Positions 9,939 through 20,192 of a stretch of 64,000 nucleotides of DNA are shown here, one piece after another. The notes below the pieces were generated by a model. It was given only the letters and a program-made list of their open reading frames with translations, had not been told where the DNA came from and did not search any database. The translations under genes were made by a program, and so were the position numbers. Origin of the DNA: Adiantum capillus-veneris (Eukaryota > Streptophyta > Polypodiopsida > Polypodiales > Pteridaceae); NCBI GenBank assembly GCA_014529385.2, contig CM043967.1, forward strand, positions 1,553,001-1,617,000, in the 5' to 3' direction. The first letter of the stretch is position 1. Each line of letters begins with the position of its first letter.

Positions 9939-11175
9939 GTGGCTTCTTCTTCTACCCGCCCAAGAAGTTCTAGAGGTTGCTCTACACTGTCTCCAACCAG
10001 TCTCATCATTAGTGTGCCAAGAAGACCATGTAGTAGCACAAGCACTATCTCAATCTCAAACTCTCCCACTACGGATAATAGGTGGCAAGAGCAGAGGATA
10101 AGCAAAGGTTCTTGGGTTCTTATGCAACCAAGAAGGAGAAAAAGCTCGAAAGCAACAAACATATTTCGTTTTGCATGGAAAGCAAGAGTTCTATATTTCA
10201 AAGTCGAGGTCGGTAAGAAGACTCTGAAAGAAGTCTTTGTTCAACATGTTTTCACTCACTCTGATGTGATTGCTAATGGGGGCGATGTCTCCATGGTGCA
10301 TAATCCATGGTGCAACTGTAAGTTAATTATTTAGCACTCCTCTATAAATGTTATCTTAATTTCAAGTGAGAATTTGTTTTTTTCTTCTCTTATCAGGCAT
10401 ATAATTAGGTTATACAGATGTTTGTATTTATTTCTATTCTATTACATTCACAAATGTTTAACCTTCGCCATATGAGGAATGGGAGCCACTGGAGTGCATT
10501 ATAGGTCTCATCTTTGTGACCGATGCTCATATTGGAGTCTTGCAATATGCTGGCAGAACTAGCAAAAGCCTGGCAAACGAGGGTATTTTCTTCTATGACC
10601 ATTTCTACCAACTCAATCAAAGGAATCAGAGAGGAGTGCTGGTGAAGGTTCCACTACCAACCAACTAGAACTCCGTGGATTGGCCCATTCCCGACACAAC
10701 AATGAGTGAGGCATTGAGGAGCAGGCTCTATAGGGATGTTCAGAGGTCTCTCCAAAACTCTGTACCCACTAAATTGGTGAAACTTGCAAATTTTTGTCCT
10801 ATTGGTCTCTTTGTTGAGTTATTTCATACCTGCAAAGTACATGTTGCTAAAACAATGCTGCTCTGCAAATCATTTGATTCCCTCTTGTGTGATCAGCTTC
10901 TTGATCGAGGGTGGTATGTGAAAGAAACAGATGGCATATGTTGCAAGATTGCTCTTGACACTTTCATTGTCAAGTATATGCTTGCGAAACAGACATTAAT
11001 AATCTCCTTTTGGTACAAGCATTCTCACATTGTTGAAGGTTGCTATGTGCCTATGGATCAAGGGGCAGCAAGTTTGGCAAACAATGTTGTCATAGACGTG
11101 GAAGTGGTAGACAAAGACCTATATCTTATGACAGTAATTACAATAAGGCAGCAATGCAATCTTTTGCAACTTTGA
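9939..11175 (+). pseudogene. Unrecognised two-exon gene of the TIR element (left + gene)
   Basis: Exon 1 starts at the ATG at 9939 (MASSSTRPRSSRG, a Ser-rich N-terminus) and reaches a strong donor, CAACT^GTAAGT, at 10317/10318. After a T-rich acceptor region, coding resumes from about 10451 (PYEEWEPLECIIGLIFVTDA) and runs to a stop at 11175 with one in-frame TAG near 10666; the codons either side of it are in the same frame. The last ~130 residues (KLVKLANFCPIGLFVELFHT, then CDQLLDRGWYVKETDGICCK) look globular. I recognise no domain. The 3' end overlaps that of the opposite-strand histone-protease-phosphatase gene. It could be an accessory protein of the element. Confidence 0.5.
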
Positions 11176-13689
11176 CATGACATAGTGGAGGAGACTGCCG
11201 ACATTGACTCCGCAATGGTATTACAATTTCTTTGACTATACACAAAATAAAAAGCCGATCTCTGAATTTCAGCCAAATTACAAACTATGTAAACAAGGGG
11301 ATTCAGGTTATGGGCCTGCATTGAAGACCAGATAACAACCCTAAACCTTGGAATCAAAAAATGCAAAAAATCCTTTGTGCATGGTCTTGTGCATGGTCGA
11401 ATTAATACTCTGACATTTCCCAAGCGCAAACTACGTAAATCGGAGAATTCTCTATGTACATTGTACGGCTGTCGTAGTAGTAGCAATCCATTGAGATCCA
11501 AAATAATCAGTCTCTGCAATCATTGTGTGCATACATATAAGTAGTTAGAAACCAAAAAGAATTTATTATTTAAGTACAATGGATATTACCAGAACAACCA
11601 TATCTACTTGAAGCAAGAGTCCATACTGGTCATTTCTAATGTTGACATTTTGTTGTTGAGTGTCGATGTTTCCTTGTGTACTACCAAGGGTATCCACCTC
11701 TTGTGCTTGTGCAATACATGACTCTTGTGTTTCCATGGCCGAATGGTTAACCTGTTCTGTTGTATGTTCCTGGCCTTGATTTGCAATATTGGCCTCCTCC
11801 CCTAGCACTCCCTTATCCTCCTATGCTTGGCCTAGAACCTCTGTTGCATTCTTTGTCTCTGAGGAGCATTTTACATTAGTATTTTTAGGGGCTTGGTCTA
11901 CTTCACATTGCTCAACCCCAACTTCGGATTCAGTCGCTCCAACTGCAAAGAACACTGGTTTCTTTTCCTCTAATATGGGGTCAGTTTGAGGAATTTGGTT
12001 TAGGGTGTTGGAAATTGGCCCGACTACCTCTTCACCAGTCATTGTTAAAGCTATAATATGGTCATCGACAAAACTGCCTTCGGCATCTAAAATTCTTGGG
12101 GTTGAAATAGATAGTAGATGTTGAATCATTGAAGCGCGGCACCTTTGTAAATATTCCAATGTATAATTTTCTAGAGCATTCTGTAAAATTAGGTTAACTT
12201 GTGGTCAATAATTTAATTAATAATAGCACTAATGTTGGTTCATACCATAACAAGGAAATACCTTTGACATAAATGGATGAAGAGCAAAAAAACTCTGGAG
12301 TATATACTCTGCATGGAGAAGACATCTCCAACCACACAAGAATTTGGATCTGTCTGATTAGGCACTTTGATAGCTTTAAAGGTTGACTTGTACAGTTCAT
12401 GATTTCCATATAGTTTTCCATAGACATGAAGTAATCTTTTTATACATCTGTAAACAGTGAAGGTTATTTATTATTAACAATATTCAGGTCATCAACCATT
12501 CCCCAAATAAACACTAAAGGTTTTATCAACTCTTACACTCTTATCTCTGAATGTGTTGCTTGTATGGAGTTGATAGTCCATACCACTTGTTTGTCAATTC
12601 TGTACATACAAGGCTCCAATGATTTGCTGATTTGTATGGCAACACCAGTGTTGTCACCTGGAGCATTGGACAGTGGACAACACAATCTCTCCAATGTGCC
12701 ATGAGGGGTGTTATTTATTCGGAGTGGCACAAACATTTTTGGATCTAAAATATAAATTTCATTTTGGGTTTCTTGAGGGAGCTTGCTCTTTATTAAGCTA
12801 CAATCACAAACAAGGATTTAATTAGAGGCCAAGTACCAACAAAGAAAGATCTTAAAGGTAGGGATGAGCACTTACTTTAGGCATACATAAACAATAGAGT
12901 CGGTAATTTGTGCATTTGGATCTTTCAATATCCCAATATCAACACAGTCCAGTGCTAATTTCCTACTTCCATAAGCAATGGGAATGCTTGCTAACAGTCC
13001 CTTTAATACATCATTGTTTCTTTCATTTAGCTCTGTGGTAACTTGCCCATAATTTCTCCTCTAGGCCTCTTCATCAGTAGCAGCAGACTGTACTCTTTAA
13101 CTTCTCTTCTTCAGAGTGACGTCTTTCTTCTTGCTCAGCTCTGGCTCTTGTGTTCACCTCATGAGTAACCTCATGAATCTTAGCCCCTTGAACTCGGCGG
13201 TCTAGTGGTATTAGCAGTATATCTTTCATTTTGGGATCAATAAACTCATTAAGAATAAGGAGCTTATCGTATCTCCAACGCACTCTCTTAAGAGTCTCAC
13301 TGTCCTTGTCCATTATTGTCACACGGTGAGCATGAGCATCAACAATGGTAATATCATTAAAATACTCCAAAAGAAAATCTTCTGCTGCTTCTTGAAGACA
13401 CAGCAGGGCAACTACCTTCCACCTCATTGTACCAGCACATGCTTCCTCACAGATTTGTCTCACTACTCTTTGAAAAGGAAGTTTAGGGACACAAAGCTCA
13501 GTACATTTCTGAGCTTTCTTGATCTCCCTAAATAAACCCATGTTTCTTTGAATATTCTTCATTCTTGGGCCCTTCAATATCTTCATTGGTTTACCTGAAT
13601 TTTTCTCCTTACTAGCAGACCTTCCATGCTTTCTTTGCAAGCCCTGGTCCTTTCCCTGCCTTCCTTGCTGTTGCCTTGGTTCTTTCCAT
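11170..13689 (-). pseudogene. Histone H3 / C48 (ULP1-like) protease / FCP1-type HAD phosphatase-like fusion gene
   Basis: Five exons read leftwards: about 13689-12876, 12797-12537, 12447-12262, 12180-11590 and 11513-~11170, all with GT-AG borders and compatible phases. Exon 1 begins MERTKATARKAGKG, like the H3 tail ARTKQTARKS with K4 and K9 kept, and continues after a one-base frameshift into an H3 fold: KCTELCVPKLPFQRVVR, LCLQEAAEDFLLEYF, HRVTIMDKDSE. A charged linker leads to exons 2-4, which read like a C48 peptidase: DSIVYVCLNLIKS, EIYILDPKMF, INSIQATHSEIRVCIKRLL, VPNQTDPNSC (the Gln and Cys of the catalytic block) and YLQRCRASMIQHLL. The expected catalytic His-Trp appears changed (GDNTGVAI). 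After a Q/E-rich linker exon 5 gives LIILDLNGLLLLR, FRVVIWSSM and AFYFVYSQRNC, the plan of plant FCP1/NIF-like HAD proteins, with Asn for the second Asp. At least three frameshifts and two stops make this copy inactive. Domain calls are by eye. Confidence 0.7.
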
Positions 13690-13713
13690 TACATTGAAAG
13701 AGAAAAATGCAGA

Positions 13714-13721
<8 letters not shown>

Positions 13722-13801
<80 letters not shown>

Positions 13802-14029
13802 CTGGGATCACAGCGCGCAGGCTCATATTTGACATGGGCTAATAGCCTACAGCGTGTTGTGATTCACAAGGTGAAGGAGGAAAATTAGAAACTTACTTCA
13901 AGCCTTTTAGACAACAAGCCCCAATTTTAATAACTATTAAATTGGGTCTCTCTCTCACTCTCTCTCTCTCTCATTCTCTCTCTATCTCTCTCTCTCTCAC
14001 TCTTTCTCTCTCTTTCTCCCCCTCTCTCC

Positions 14030-14090
<61 letters not shown>

Positions 14091-14109
14091 CCCCTCTCTC
14101 TCTATCTCC

Positions 14110-14200
<91 letters not shown>

Positions 14201-14362
14201 CCCCCCCCCCCCCACCATCCCATTTTTTCTAGATCACGGTGTGCGGGTTCATCTTTAAGCTAGGCTAGTTCCTGTCCGCGCATCGTGATCCACAAGAGGA
14301 TCAAGAAGAATTTGTAATCTATATTTTTCCTTGTAAGAAACTAGCGTCAATAGTTTTGTAGG

Positions 14363-14451
<89 letters not shown>

Positions 14452-14664
14452 ATGGATCACGGTGCGCGGACACAAAAGCAAGCAAAGAGAACATTCTACC
14501 ACGCGTCGTGATCCATTTTATGACATCCCTCTCTTTGTCTTTCTCTGTCTCTCTCTCTGTCTCTTCTTCTTTCAAACCAAGAAAAGTTTCAAAAATACTA
14601 TCTCTCACACTCTCTCCATCGATCTCTCTCAGTCTTTAGCTTCCAAACCTAACAGACTATCAGC

Positions 14665-14744
<80 letters not shown>

Positions 14745-14750
14745 ATCTCT
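13722..14750. repeat. (CT)n microsatellite blocks alternating with palindromic units
   Basis: Long CT tracts occupy about 13722-13797, 13940-14200 (ending in a C run), 14366-14434 (ending in GT) and 14669-14738. On the sense strand of the histone fusion gene the first tract is a GA-rich leader 33 bp before its ATG. After the first three tracts comes a GGATCAC palindromic unit (listed separately). The whole looks like a repeated [CT tract - palindrome - spacer] module. Confidence 0.8.
13804..14516. repeat. Three palindromic units with GGATCACGGTGCGC arms (left group)
   Basis: Unit 1: arms 13804-13821 and 13846-13867. Unit 2: 14231-14247 and 14276-14291. Unit 3: 14452-14469 and 14499-14516. 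The arms are inverted copies of (A)TGGATCACGGTGCGCGG with a few mismatches and enclose 24-30 nt. They lie 0.1-0.8 kb upstream of the start of the histone fusion gene. Three related units lie at 20.3-20.7 kb. They could be transposase or regulator binding sites, or transcribed hairpins. Confidence 0.75.
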
Positions 14751-14988
14751 TTTTGACTCTTCATCTACAAAAATCACTATGGAAAAAACTCTCTATGTGG
14801 AATTCAAATGGAAGAAAATGCGTGTAGGAGCCTTGCGTCTTGGTTGCAGAGGATGTCTCAGCTGTAGGTGTCTCTCTGTCTCTCTCTATCTCTCGTAGAG
14901 GTCATCTTTTCCGTTAGCTATCTCCCTCTCCTTCTCGCAGAGGTCGTCTATGCAGGTTTTTTTTCTCTCTCTCTCCCTCTCTCTCTTT

Positions 14989-15064
<76 letters not shown>

Positions 15065-15278
15065 GCCGTTTTTTGACCTAGTAGACAGCAGTTCACTCTT
15101 TTGAGCATAACTTGCTCATCCGAACTCCGATTTAGGTGATCTATAGCCTCAATCGAAGAGCACAAAGCCCTCTACGCATTGATGTAAAGACAGAATTTTT
15201 CTGTGTAATGGAAGGCTTTGCTGTAACAGCATCTCAGAACTGAAAAAACTGTCAAAACTTTGCGTTTTTGTTGCCGAC
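14751..15278 (+). other. CT/CA microsatellite and LINE 5' untranslated region
   Basis: Another CT tract (about 14955-15044) passes into CA (15045-15063); then 215 bp of non-repetitive sequence precede the LINE ORF1 start. The LINE 5' end is probably close to 15064. The target site lies in simple repeat, so no target duplication can be read. Confidence 0.5.
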
Positions 15279-16220
15279 TTGAAGGCAATGTCAGACAAAA
15301 CTCGCAAAGGTGGAAAAGCCACACTCGCCATGGAGAATGATGCAAAATCTCCAAGGAATTTGGATGCTAATCCAACCACATCGTCTACAACAACGGAAGC
15401 AATGATCATGGCTTACTTGATCTCGTTACAAGAAACCGTCAACAAGCAAGGTGAAGAGTTGCGCGCACTTGCAATGGAGAATGGTACTTTAAGAGTTCTC
15501 GTTGTGGAGAATGAGCACCTCAAGAAGGTTCTTGAAATGCAAACAACGCGCTTGATGCACCTTGAGAATGAAGTTCAAGAATGTAAACGCTCTCTTGTGG
15601 ACATGAATGTAGTGAAAGAGCGCTTGAGCAAAGTTGAGAGTGATCATGTATTGAAAGAGGAAACGATAGATACAATACGACATGATGTATGTGAGATGAG
15701 AAATGCATCCAAATCATGGGCTGATATATGTAAGGATAATGTGGTTTCTACATCTCCTATCACGCAAGCCGTTGTCCAAGCAAAGAATGTAGAGAATGTG
15801 GACACTCAAGAATTGCAAGAACGACAAAAACGCTCAAAGAACATCGTCATTCGTGGAATCAAGGAGGAAAGCATGGAAACACCCCAATCTCTTGCGGTTG
15901 CTATTGAAGAGTTTTTTGCTACACACTTTGGCATGTCAGGAATCATGGCTTATGGTGCACATCGAGTTGGAAAACAAGGAGTCCCTCGCTCGGGAGAAAG
16001 ACCTATTGTATGTACCATGGCTGATGAGGTAAAGAGAAAGATCATCCTTGACAATGGTTGGATCTACCTCAAAGGAACGGGTTGTAATGTATATGAGGAT
16101 CGCACTCTTATGCAACAAAATGTACGTCGCAAAGCATACGAGGAAAGAAGCAAGAAGGTTAAGGTATCATCTCAAGAAGAAAAGGCACTTGAGGAGGATG
16201 CAAGTCCACCCAACAAATAG
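15279..16220 (+). CDS. LINE ORF1, coiled-coil nucleic-acid-binding protein, 313 aa
   Basis: Residues ~45-150 form a long coiled coil with repeated ALAMENGTLRVLVVENEHLKK-type heptads. Residues ~185-290 (RSKNIVIRGIKEES, HFGMSGIMAYGAHRVGK, ERPIVCTMADEVKRKIIL, NVYEDRT) have the order of the L1 ORF1 RRM-like and C-terminal domains (Transposase_22 type). Such proteins coat LINE RNA and act as chaperones. The ATG at 15279 is the first in frame after an open leader. It ends at 16220, just before ORF2. The intact frame and the gap of six bases suggest termination-reinitiation or a second start for ORF2. Confidence 0.8.
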   Translation: MKAMSDKTRKGGKATLAMENDAKSPRNLDANPTTSSTTTEAMIMAYLISLQETVNKQGEELRALAMENGTLRVLVVENEHLKKVLEMQTTRLMHLENEVQECKRSLVDMNVVKERLSKVESDHVLKEETIDTIRHDVCEMRNASKSWADICKDNVVSTSPITQAVVQAKNVENVDTQELQERQKRSKNIVIRGIKEESMETPQSLAVAIEEFFATHFGMSGIMAYGAHRVGKQGVPRSGERPIVCTMADEVKRKIILDNGWIYLKGTGCNVYEDRTLMQQNVRRKAYEERSKKVKVSSQEEKALEEDASPPNK

Positions 16221-16226
16221 GGACAC

Positions 16227-19200
16227 ATGATCTATGAGACCAACTCACGCTTGCGAATAAGCTTTTGGAATTGTAACGGGTATCCATGGAATGCGGGAAT
16301 TGGCATTGATGAGCTTACCAATGACTCCGATGTGATACTTCTTGTCGAAACATGGGAGCATGATGCGCAACGAATTCTTGGATTTGACAAATACGATGTA
16401 CATTCTTTGATGTGGGCCAAAAATGCAAAGCAACGAAGAGGCCAAGGAGGCATAGCATGTATGACCAAAAAGGGTTTGAAAGATGTTTCCATTGTCAAAG
16501 AAGATAAGTATAAACGCTACTTATGGCTGAAAATCAGCCCACCAAATGGTCAAGTCATGTTTGTGGCCGGCTGCTACATTCCTCACTATGACTCCAACTT
16601 TTATGCTCGCTTGAATATGGATAGAGATCAGCCCTTTGTTGAACTAGAGGAAGACATTGCTTATTACAAGGATCAAGGTGAAGTCATTGTTTTTGGAGAC
16701 ATGAATGCTCGCACAAATATGTTACAACACGACACACAACAAGTCGACATGCCGCATGTATCAAGAAGAGTGGATGACTCATACATGTATAATCGAAGTT
16801 CTAATGATGCAAAAGAAGTGGATCACTATGGAAAGTCACTTCTACATATGTGCAATAGTACCGGAATGCTCATTGCAAATGGTTTATCTCTATGGCAAGG
16901 CACCAATGACTTTACATGTAGAAAGCACAATGGTGCTAGCGTGATTGACTATGTGTTGTTCTCAGAAGCCACTCTAGAATGCATACAAAGCTTTACACTT
17001 GGTGAATGGAATCCGGAATCGGATCATAGGATGTTATGTATTGACCTCAAATGTGGTAAACGGCCCGAGCATGTAGCCTCCAATCATGATGTGAATCATT
17101 TGTACCTACGTCTAGACTTCAAACGAGCACTTATATATGCTGATATGGTGGACCAAATGTTAAGCATGATAGAGCATCAAGGGAGCCCAACATTAGAATG
17201 CAAGTGGAAAGTTTTCAAAGAAGTAATTTTCTCTTGTGCGAAGGAATGCTTTTCGGCGAAACACATGTCTTGCAAAAGGTCTAAGAAGGGTAGCACCAAG
17301 AAGAAATGGTTTGACATGGAATGTAGTCAAGCCCGAAAACACTTGCTAAGATTGGATGCAATCAAAGACAAGGAAGTTTACTTGGAATGTTCACACACAT
17401 ACAAAGCACTTGTTCAAAAGAAGAGGAGAAGGTGGGAAGTCGAAAAACAACTTCTTTTAGCACAAGAGAAAGCACATGCATGTGGCAAGTTTTGGCAAAA
17501 TCTAAAAGGCAAGCGCGTTGAGAGCTTTGGTGACTTGACTCTTGAGGATATGTATATGCATTGTAAGAACCTCTATGAGCAACCCAATGTTGATAAGATG
17601 GAGGGTTGTAGCTCCCTTCCATTTATGTCTCCCTTCTTTACCATTGAAGATGTATGCCGCGCGCTTGAGAAACTTGCTACTCGCAAGGCAGGTGACCTTC
17701 AAGGTGTCAAGGCTGAAATGATTAAATGGACAAGCAAGAAAACACGATATTGGATATGCGATATGTTTAACCTTGCACTTCAGTACGGCATGCCTCATGA
17801 TTGGAGTGCAAATTGGATCAAACCTTTGCACAAAGGAGGAGATGTAAACAATGTGAACAACTATCGCACTATAATGGTTGGTTCTTTGATGGCAAAGTTA
17901 TTTGGATGTATCATGGAGATGAAGATAAGTGAATGGGCTGAAAAGAATGGCAAACGTGCGCTTGGCCAAGCAGGTTTTCGAAAGCATCATAGCACTATTG
18001 ATCACCTTGTCACTCTTCGAGTTCTTATGGAAGCGTCTCGATTGAAAGGAAAAAAGTTGTATTGTTGCTTTGTGGATTTCAAGAAAGCTTTTGACATGGT
18101 ACCGCGAGGAAATCTTTGGAGACGTATGCAAAGCCTTCAAGTGCCGAGAGAATTTATGCATGCAGTCTTTCGCATCTACCAAAAAGTGATATGTCGATTA
18201 CGTATGGGAGATGGAATTTCAGAATTTTTTGCAAGCACTATTGGTGTCAAACAAGGATGCCCACTTTCCCCAACCCTCTTTGGGCTACTCATTGATGAAT
18301 TGGAATACATGGTTCTTGATTTTATGCAGCAAGAAGGCATAGAAGAGGTTAAGATTGGAAATGCGGTGATCATGCTTTTGCTTTATGCCGATGATGTAGT
18401 GCTCTTGGCACATACCTTAGAAGATGCACAAAAGCTTATGAGTGTCTTGGAACGCTTTTGCCTACATAGCGGGCTGATCGTGAATGGATCCAAAACCAAG
18501 GTTATGCTTGTAAAGACCCTCAATGACGAAAATCCATGCATTGTATACAACAATGAGAAACTTGAAGTGGTAGATCACTTCAAGTACCTTGGCCTTGAGG
18601 TTCCATCCAATCATAAATGGAAGGATTGTGCAATGCGTCGCTTGGAAGCCGGAAAGAGGGCTTATTATGCATTTGAGAACATGTGCAATGCAGGAGAGAT
18701 CAAGTGTTGGGCTCTCAAAAAGTACCTCTTTGACACATTGGTGACACCGGTGCTTCTTTATGGAGTGGAGGTGTGGGGTGGAAGCATCGGGAAGTCTACT
18801 TGGAAAGAGTTTGAGAATGTCCAAAAGCGTTTTCTCACCAACTTTCTCCAAGTCAAGACACAAACACCCTACATGCTCTTACTTCTTGAGTCCGGATCGC
18901 TTCCCATTGAGGTCTTGGGCATGGAAAGGGTTGTGGAGTACATGCGTAAGACACAACGTAGCCCTTTGCATCGACTTCCTAGAATCGCATATGAAGCAAG
19001 TCAAAAGGTTCAAAAGACATGCAAGAGCAAAATACTAAGTTCGGGGTGGATGCTTGATATCAAGAAATGGTTTGGAAGATGGGATGCATGTCACTTGGTC
19101 AAGGATGCGTCGATCGACTCCCAAGTTAATGAGGCCTTCTTACAACGCCAATGTATCATGGCTTGGGAGAAATCTGGAGGTTCTCGCTTCAGCCATTACA

Positions 19201-19607
19201 CCACACACGTTGCCCCAAACTACAAATCTCTCTTCTTCTCGGAACGAGGTAACCGAACCCATTCCTACATCCTTGAGCCCATCCCGTTGAGTGCGATCCG
19301 CACCATTGCCTCCATTCGTCTTAGCTCCCATTCTCTACGCTGCGAGACAGGACGTTGGGGCACTGGCGAGGAGTGTCATCGACTTTGCACCTTATGCCCT
19401 CGTCAAGTGCGAGAGAGTGAGTACCACACACTACTTGAGTGCTCAGCTTTTGACCACATTAGGTCCTCTTTTCCCCATATATTCAGCCATGAGCTCTCCC
19501 TACATACCTTCCTCTCCCAACCACGATGTGGACTCTCTATTGCGACGCTCATTTCAGCCATTTTTGAGCATCGAGAGTCACTTATGAACTCCACTCACAC
19601 CACGTGA
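16227..19607 (+). CDS. LINE ORF2, AP endonuclease and reverse transcriptase, 1126 aa
   Basis: N-terminal endonuclease: FWNCNGYP (13-20), ETW (41-43), GDMNAR (157-162), VIDYV (239-243) and SDHRM (265-269) supply the expected Asn, Glu, Asp and His positions. Reverse transcriptase: GFRKHHSTIDHL, then VDFKKAFDMV near 616, GVKQGCPLSPTLF, and YADDVVLL at 720-727. A C-terminal zinc knuckle C-x2-C...H-x4-C begins near 1054 (CTLCPRQ...YHTLLEC). All catalytic motifs are present and the frame is unbroken. It would nick DNA and copy its RNA at the nick (target-primed reverse transcription). The start is the first ATG after ORF1; an upstream start is not needed. Confidence 0.95.
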   Translation: MIYETNSRLRISFWNCNGYPWNAGIGIDELTNDSDVILLVETWEHDAQRILGFDKYDVHSLMWAKNAKQRRGQGGIACMTKKGLKDVSIVKEDKYKRYLWLKISPPNGQVMFVAGCYIPHYDSNFYARLNMDRDQPFVELEEDIAYYKDQGEVIVFGDMNARTNMLQHDTQQVDMPHVSRRVDDSYMYNRSSNDAKEVDHYGKSLLHMCNSTGMLIANGLSLWQGTNDFTCRKHNGASVIDYVLFSEATLECIQSFTLGEWNPESDHRMLCIDLKCGKRPEHVASNHDVNHLYLRLDFKRALIYADMVDQMLSMIEHQGSPTLECKWKVFKEVIFSCAKECFSAKHMSCKRSKKGSTKKKWFDMECSQARKHLLRLDAIKDKEVYLECSHTYKALVQKKRRRWEVEKQLLLAQEKAHACGKFWQNLKGKRVESFGDLTLEDMYMHCKNLYEQPNVDKMEGCSSLPFMSPFFTIEDVCRALEKLATRKAGDLQGVKAEMIKWTSKKTRYWICDMFNLALQYGMPHDWSANWIKPLHKGGDVNNVNNYRTIMVGSLMAKLFGCIMEMKISEWAEKNGKRALGQAGFRKHHSTIDHLVTLRVLMEASRLKGKKLYCCFVDFKKAFDMVPRGNLWRRMQSLQVPREFMHAVFRIYQKVICRLRMGDGISEFFASTIGVKQGCPLSPTLFGLLIDELEYMVLDFMQQEGIEEVKIGNAVIMLLLYADDVVLLAHTLEDAQKLMSVLERFCLHSGLIVNGSKTKVMLVKTLNDENPCIVYNNEKLEVVDHFKYLGLEVPSNHKWKDCAMRRLEAGKRAYYAFENMCNAGEIKCWALKKYLFDTLVTPVLLYGVEVWGGSIGKSTWKEFENVQKRFLTNFLQVKTQTPYMLLLLESGSLPIEVLGMERVVEYMRKTQRSPLHRLPRIAYEASQKVQKTCKSKILSSGWMLDIKKWFGRWDACHLVKDASIDSQVNEAFLQRQCIMAWEKSGGSRFSHYTTHVAPNYKSLFFSERGNRTHSYILEPIPLSAIRTIASIRLSSHSLRCETGRWGTGEECHRLCTLCPRQVRESEYHTLLECSAFDHIRSSFPHIFSHELSLHTFLSQPRCGLSIATLISAIFEHRESLMNSTHTT

Positions 19608-19657
19608 CATGTTCATTTGGTCCCATAGGTCATATTTGACCTCCCAGGACGATAATA

Positions 19658-19679
19658 GAACTATCTATCTATCTATCTA

Positions 19680-19719
<40 letters not shown>
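19658..19719. repeat. (CTAT)n-(CT)n tail of the LINE
   Basis: About five CTAT units followed by an ~35-bp CT tract directly after the LINE 3' UTR. A microsatellite tail instead of poly(A) is known for several LINE clades. Confidence 0.7.
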
Positions 19720-19722
<3 letters not shown>

Positions 19723-19913
19723 TTGAAATCAAGTGTGCATTTGTTACTATAAATGTACACGTATTTTTGGGTTGTTAAAAATCACTTTTTTGGTCGTACC
19801 GCCCATTAAATGCATGTCCTTGTAACAGCGTTCACTATATGCGTCTCGCATCATTAAAAACGCCAACGGTAATATCTATTATTGCATGAAATGGGAGAGA
19901 AGAGAGAGAGAAT

Positions 19914-19976
<63 letters not shown>

Positions 19977-20192
19977 TAGAGAGAAGGAGGGAGAGAAAGA
20001 GAGATTAACTGGTGTGTTCAAGCTAATTACAGACCTCGAAAGAGATGGAGATAAAGCCTTGAGAGAGAGAGAGAAAGTGAGGAAGTCGGAAAGAGACACC
20101 TAAGAAGGCCTCTGCCTCCTTCAAGGTGCAAAAATCAGAAGCTTGAAGACTCAAAACTACATTCCCAGTCCAAAACCTCTACTCCAACAACA
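19720..20192 (+). promoter_or_regulatory. Probable promoter and GA-rich leader of the right + gene
   Basis: Non-coding. A possible TATA motif lies in CACTATATGCG near 19835. A GA tract spans ~19915-19970, with shorter GA runs to 20100, and then an A/C-rich leader with CCAACAACA precedes the ATG at 20193. The layout mirrors the GA-rich leader of the divergently oriented histone fusion gene. Confidence 0.35.

Larger units (their letters stand above)
15064..19719 (+). mobile_element. L1-like non-LTR retrotransposon (LINE), both ORFs open
   Basis: A 5' leader, ORF1, a 6-bp gap, ORF2 and a short 3' UTR that ends in (CTAT)n followed by (CT)n. No stops or frameshifts are seen in either ORF, unlike almost every other element in the window, so this is the youngest insertion and may be active. 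It sits between CT-type simple repeats on both sides, in the centre of the TIR element. Confidence 0.85.

Noticed and set aside
13676-15104. Long frames of Leu-Ser or Arg-Glu repeats
   Set aside because: They are translations of CT/GA microsatellite in several frames, with no start context or conserved sequence. The same holds for such frames at 19.9, 32.0, 34.1, 41.7-42.1, 57.7, 58.5 and 60.5 kb.
16232-19594. Several frames of 60-130 codons opposite or alongside LINE ORF1/ORF2
   Set aside because: They overlap an intact 1126-residue ORF with all catalytic motifs and show no motifs of their own.
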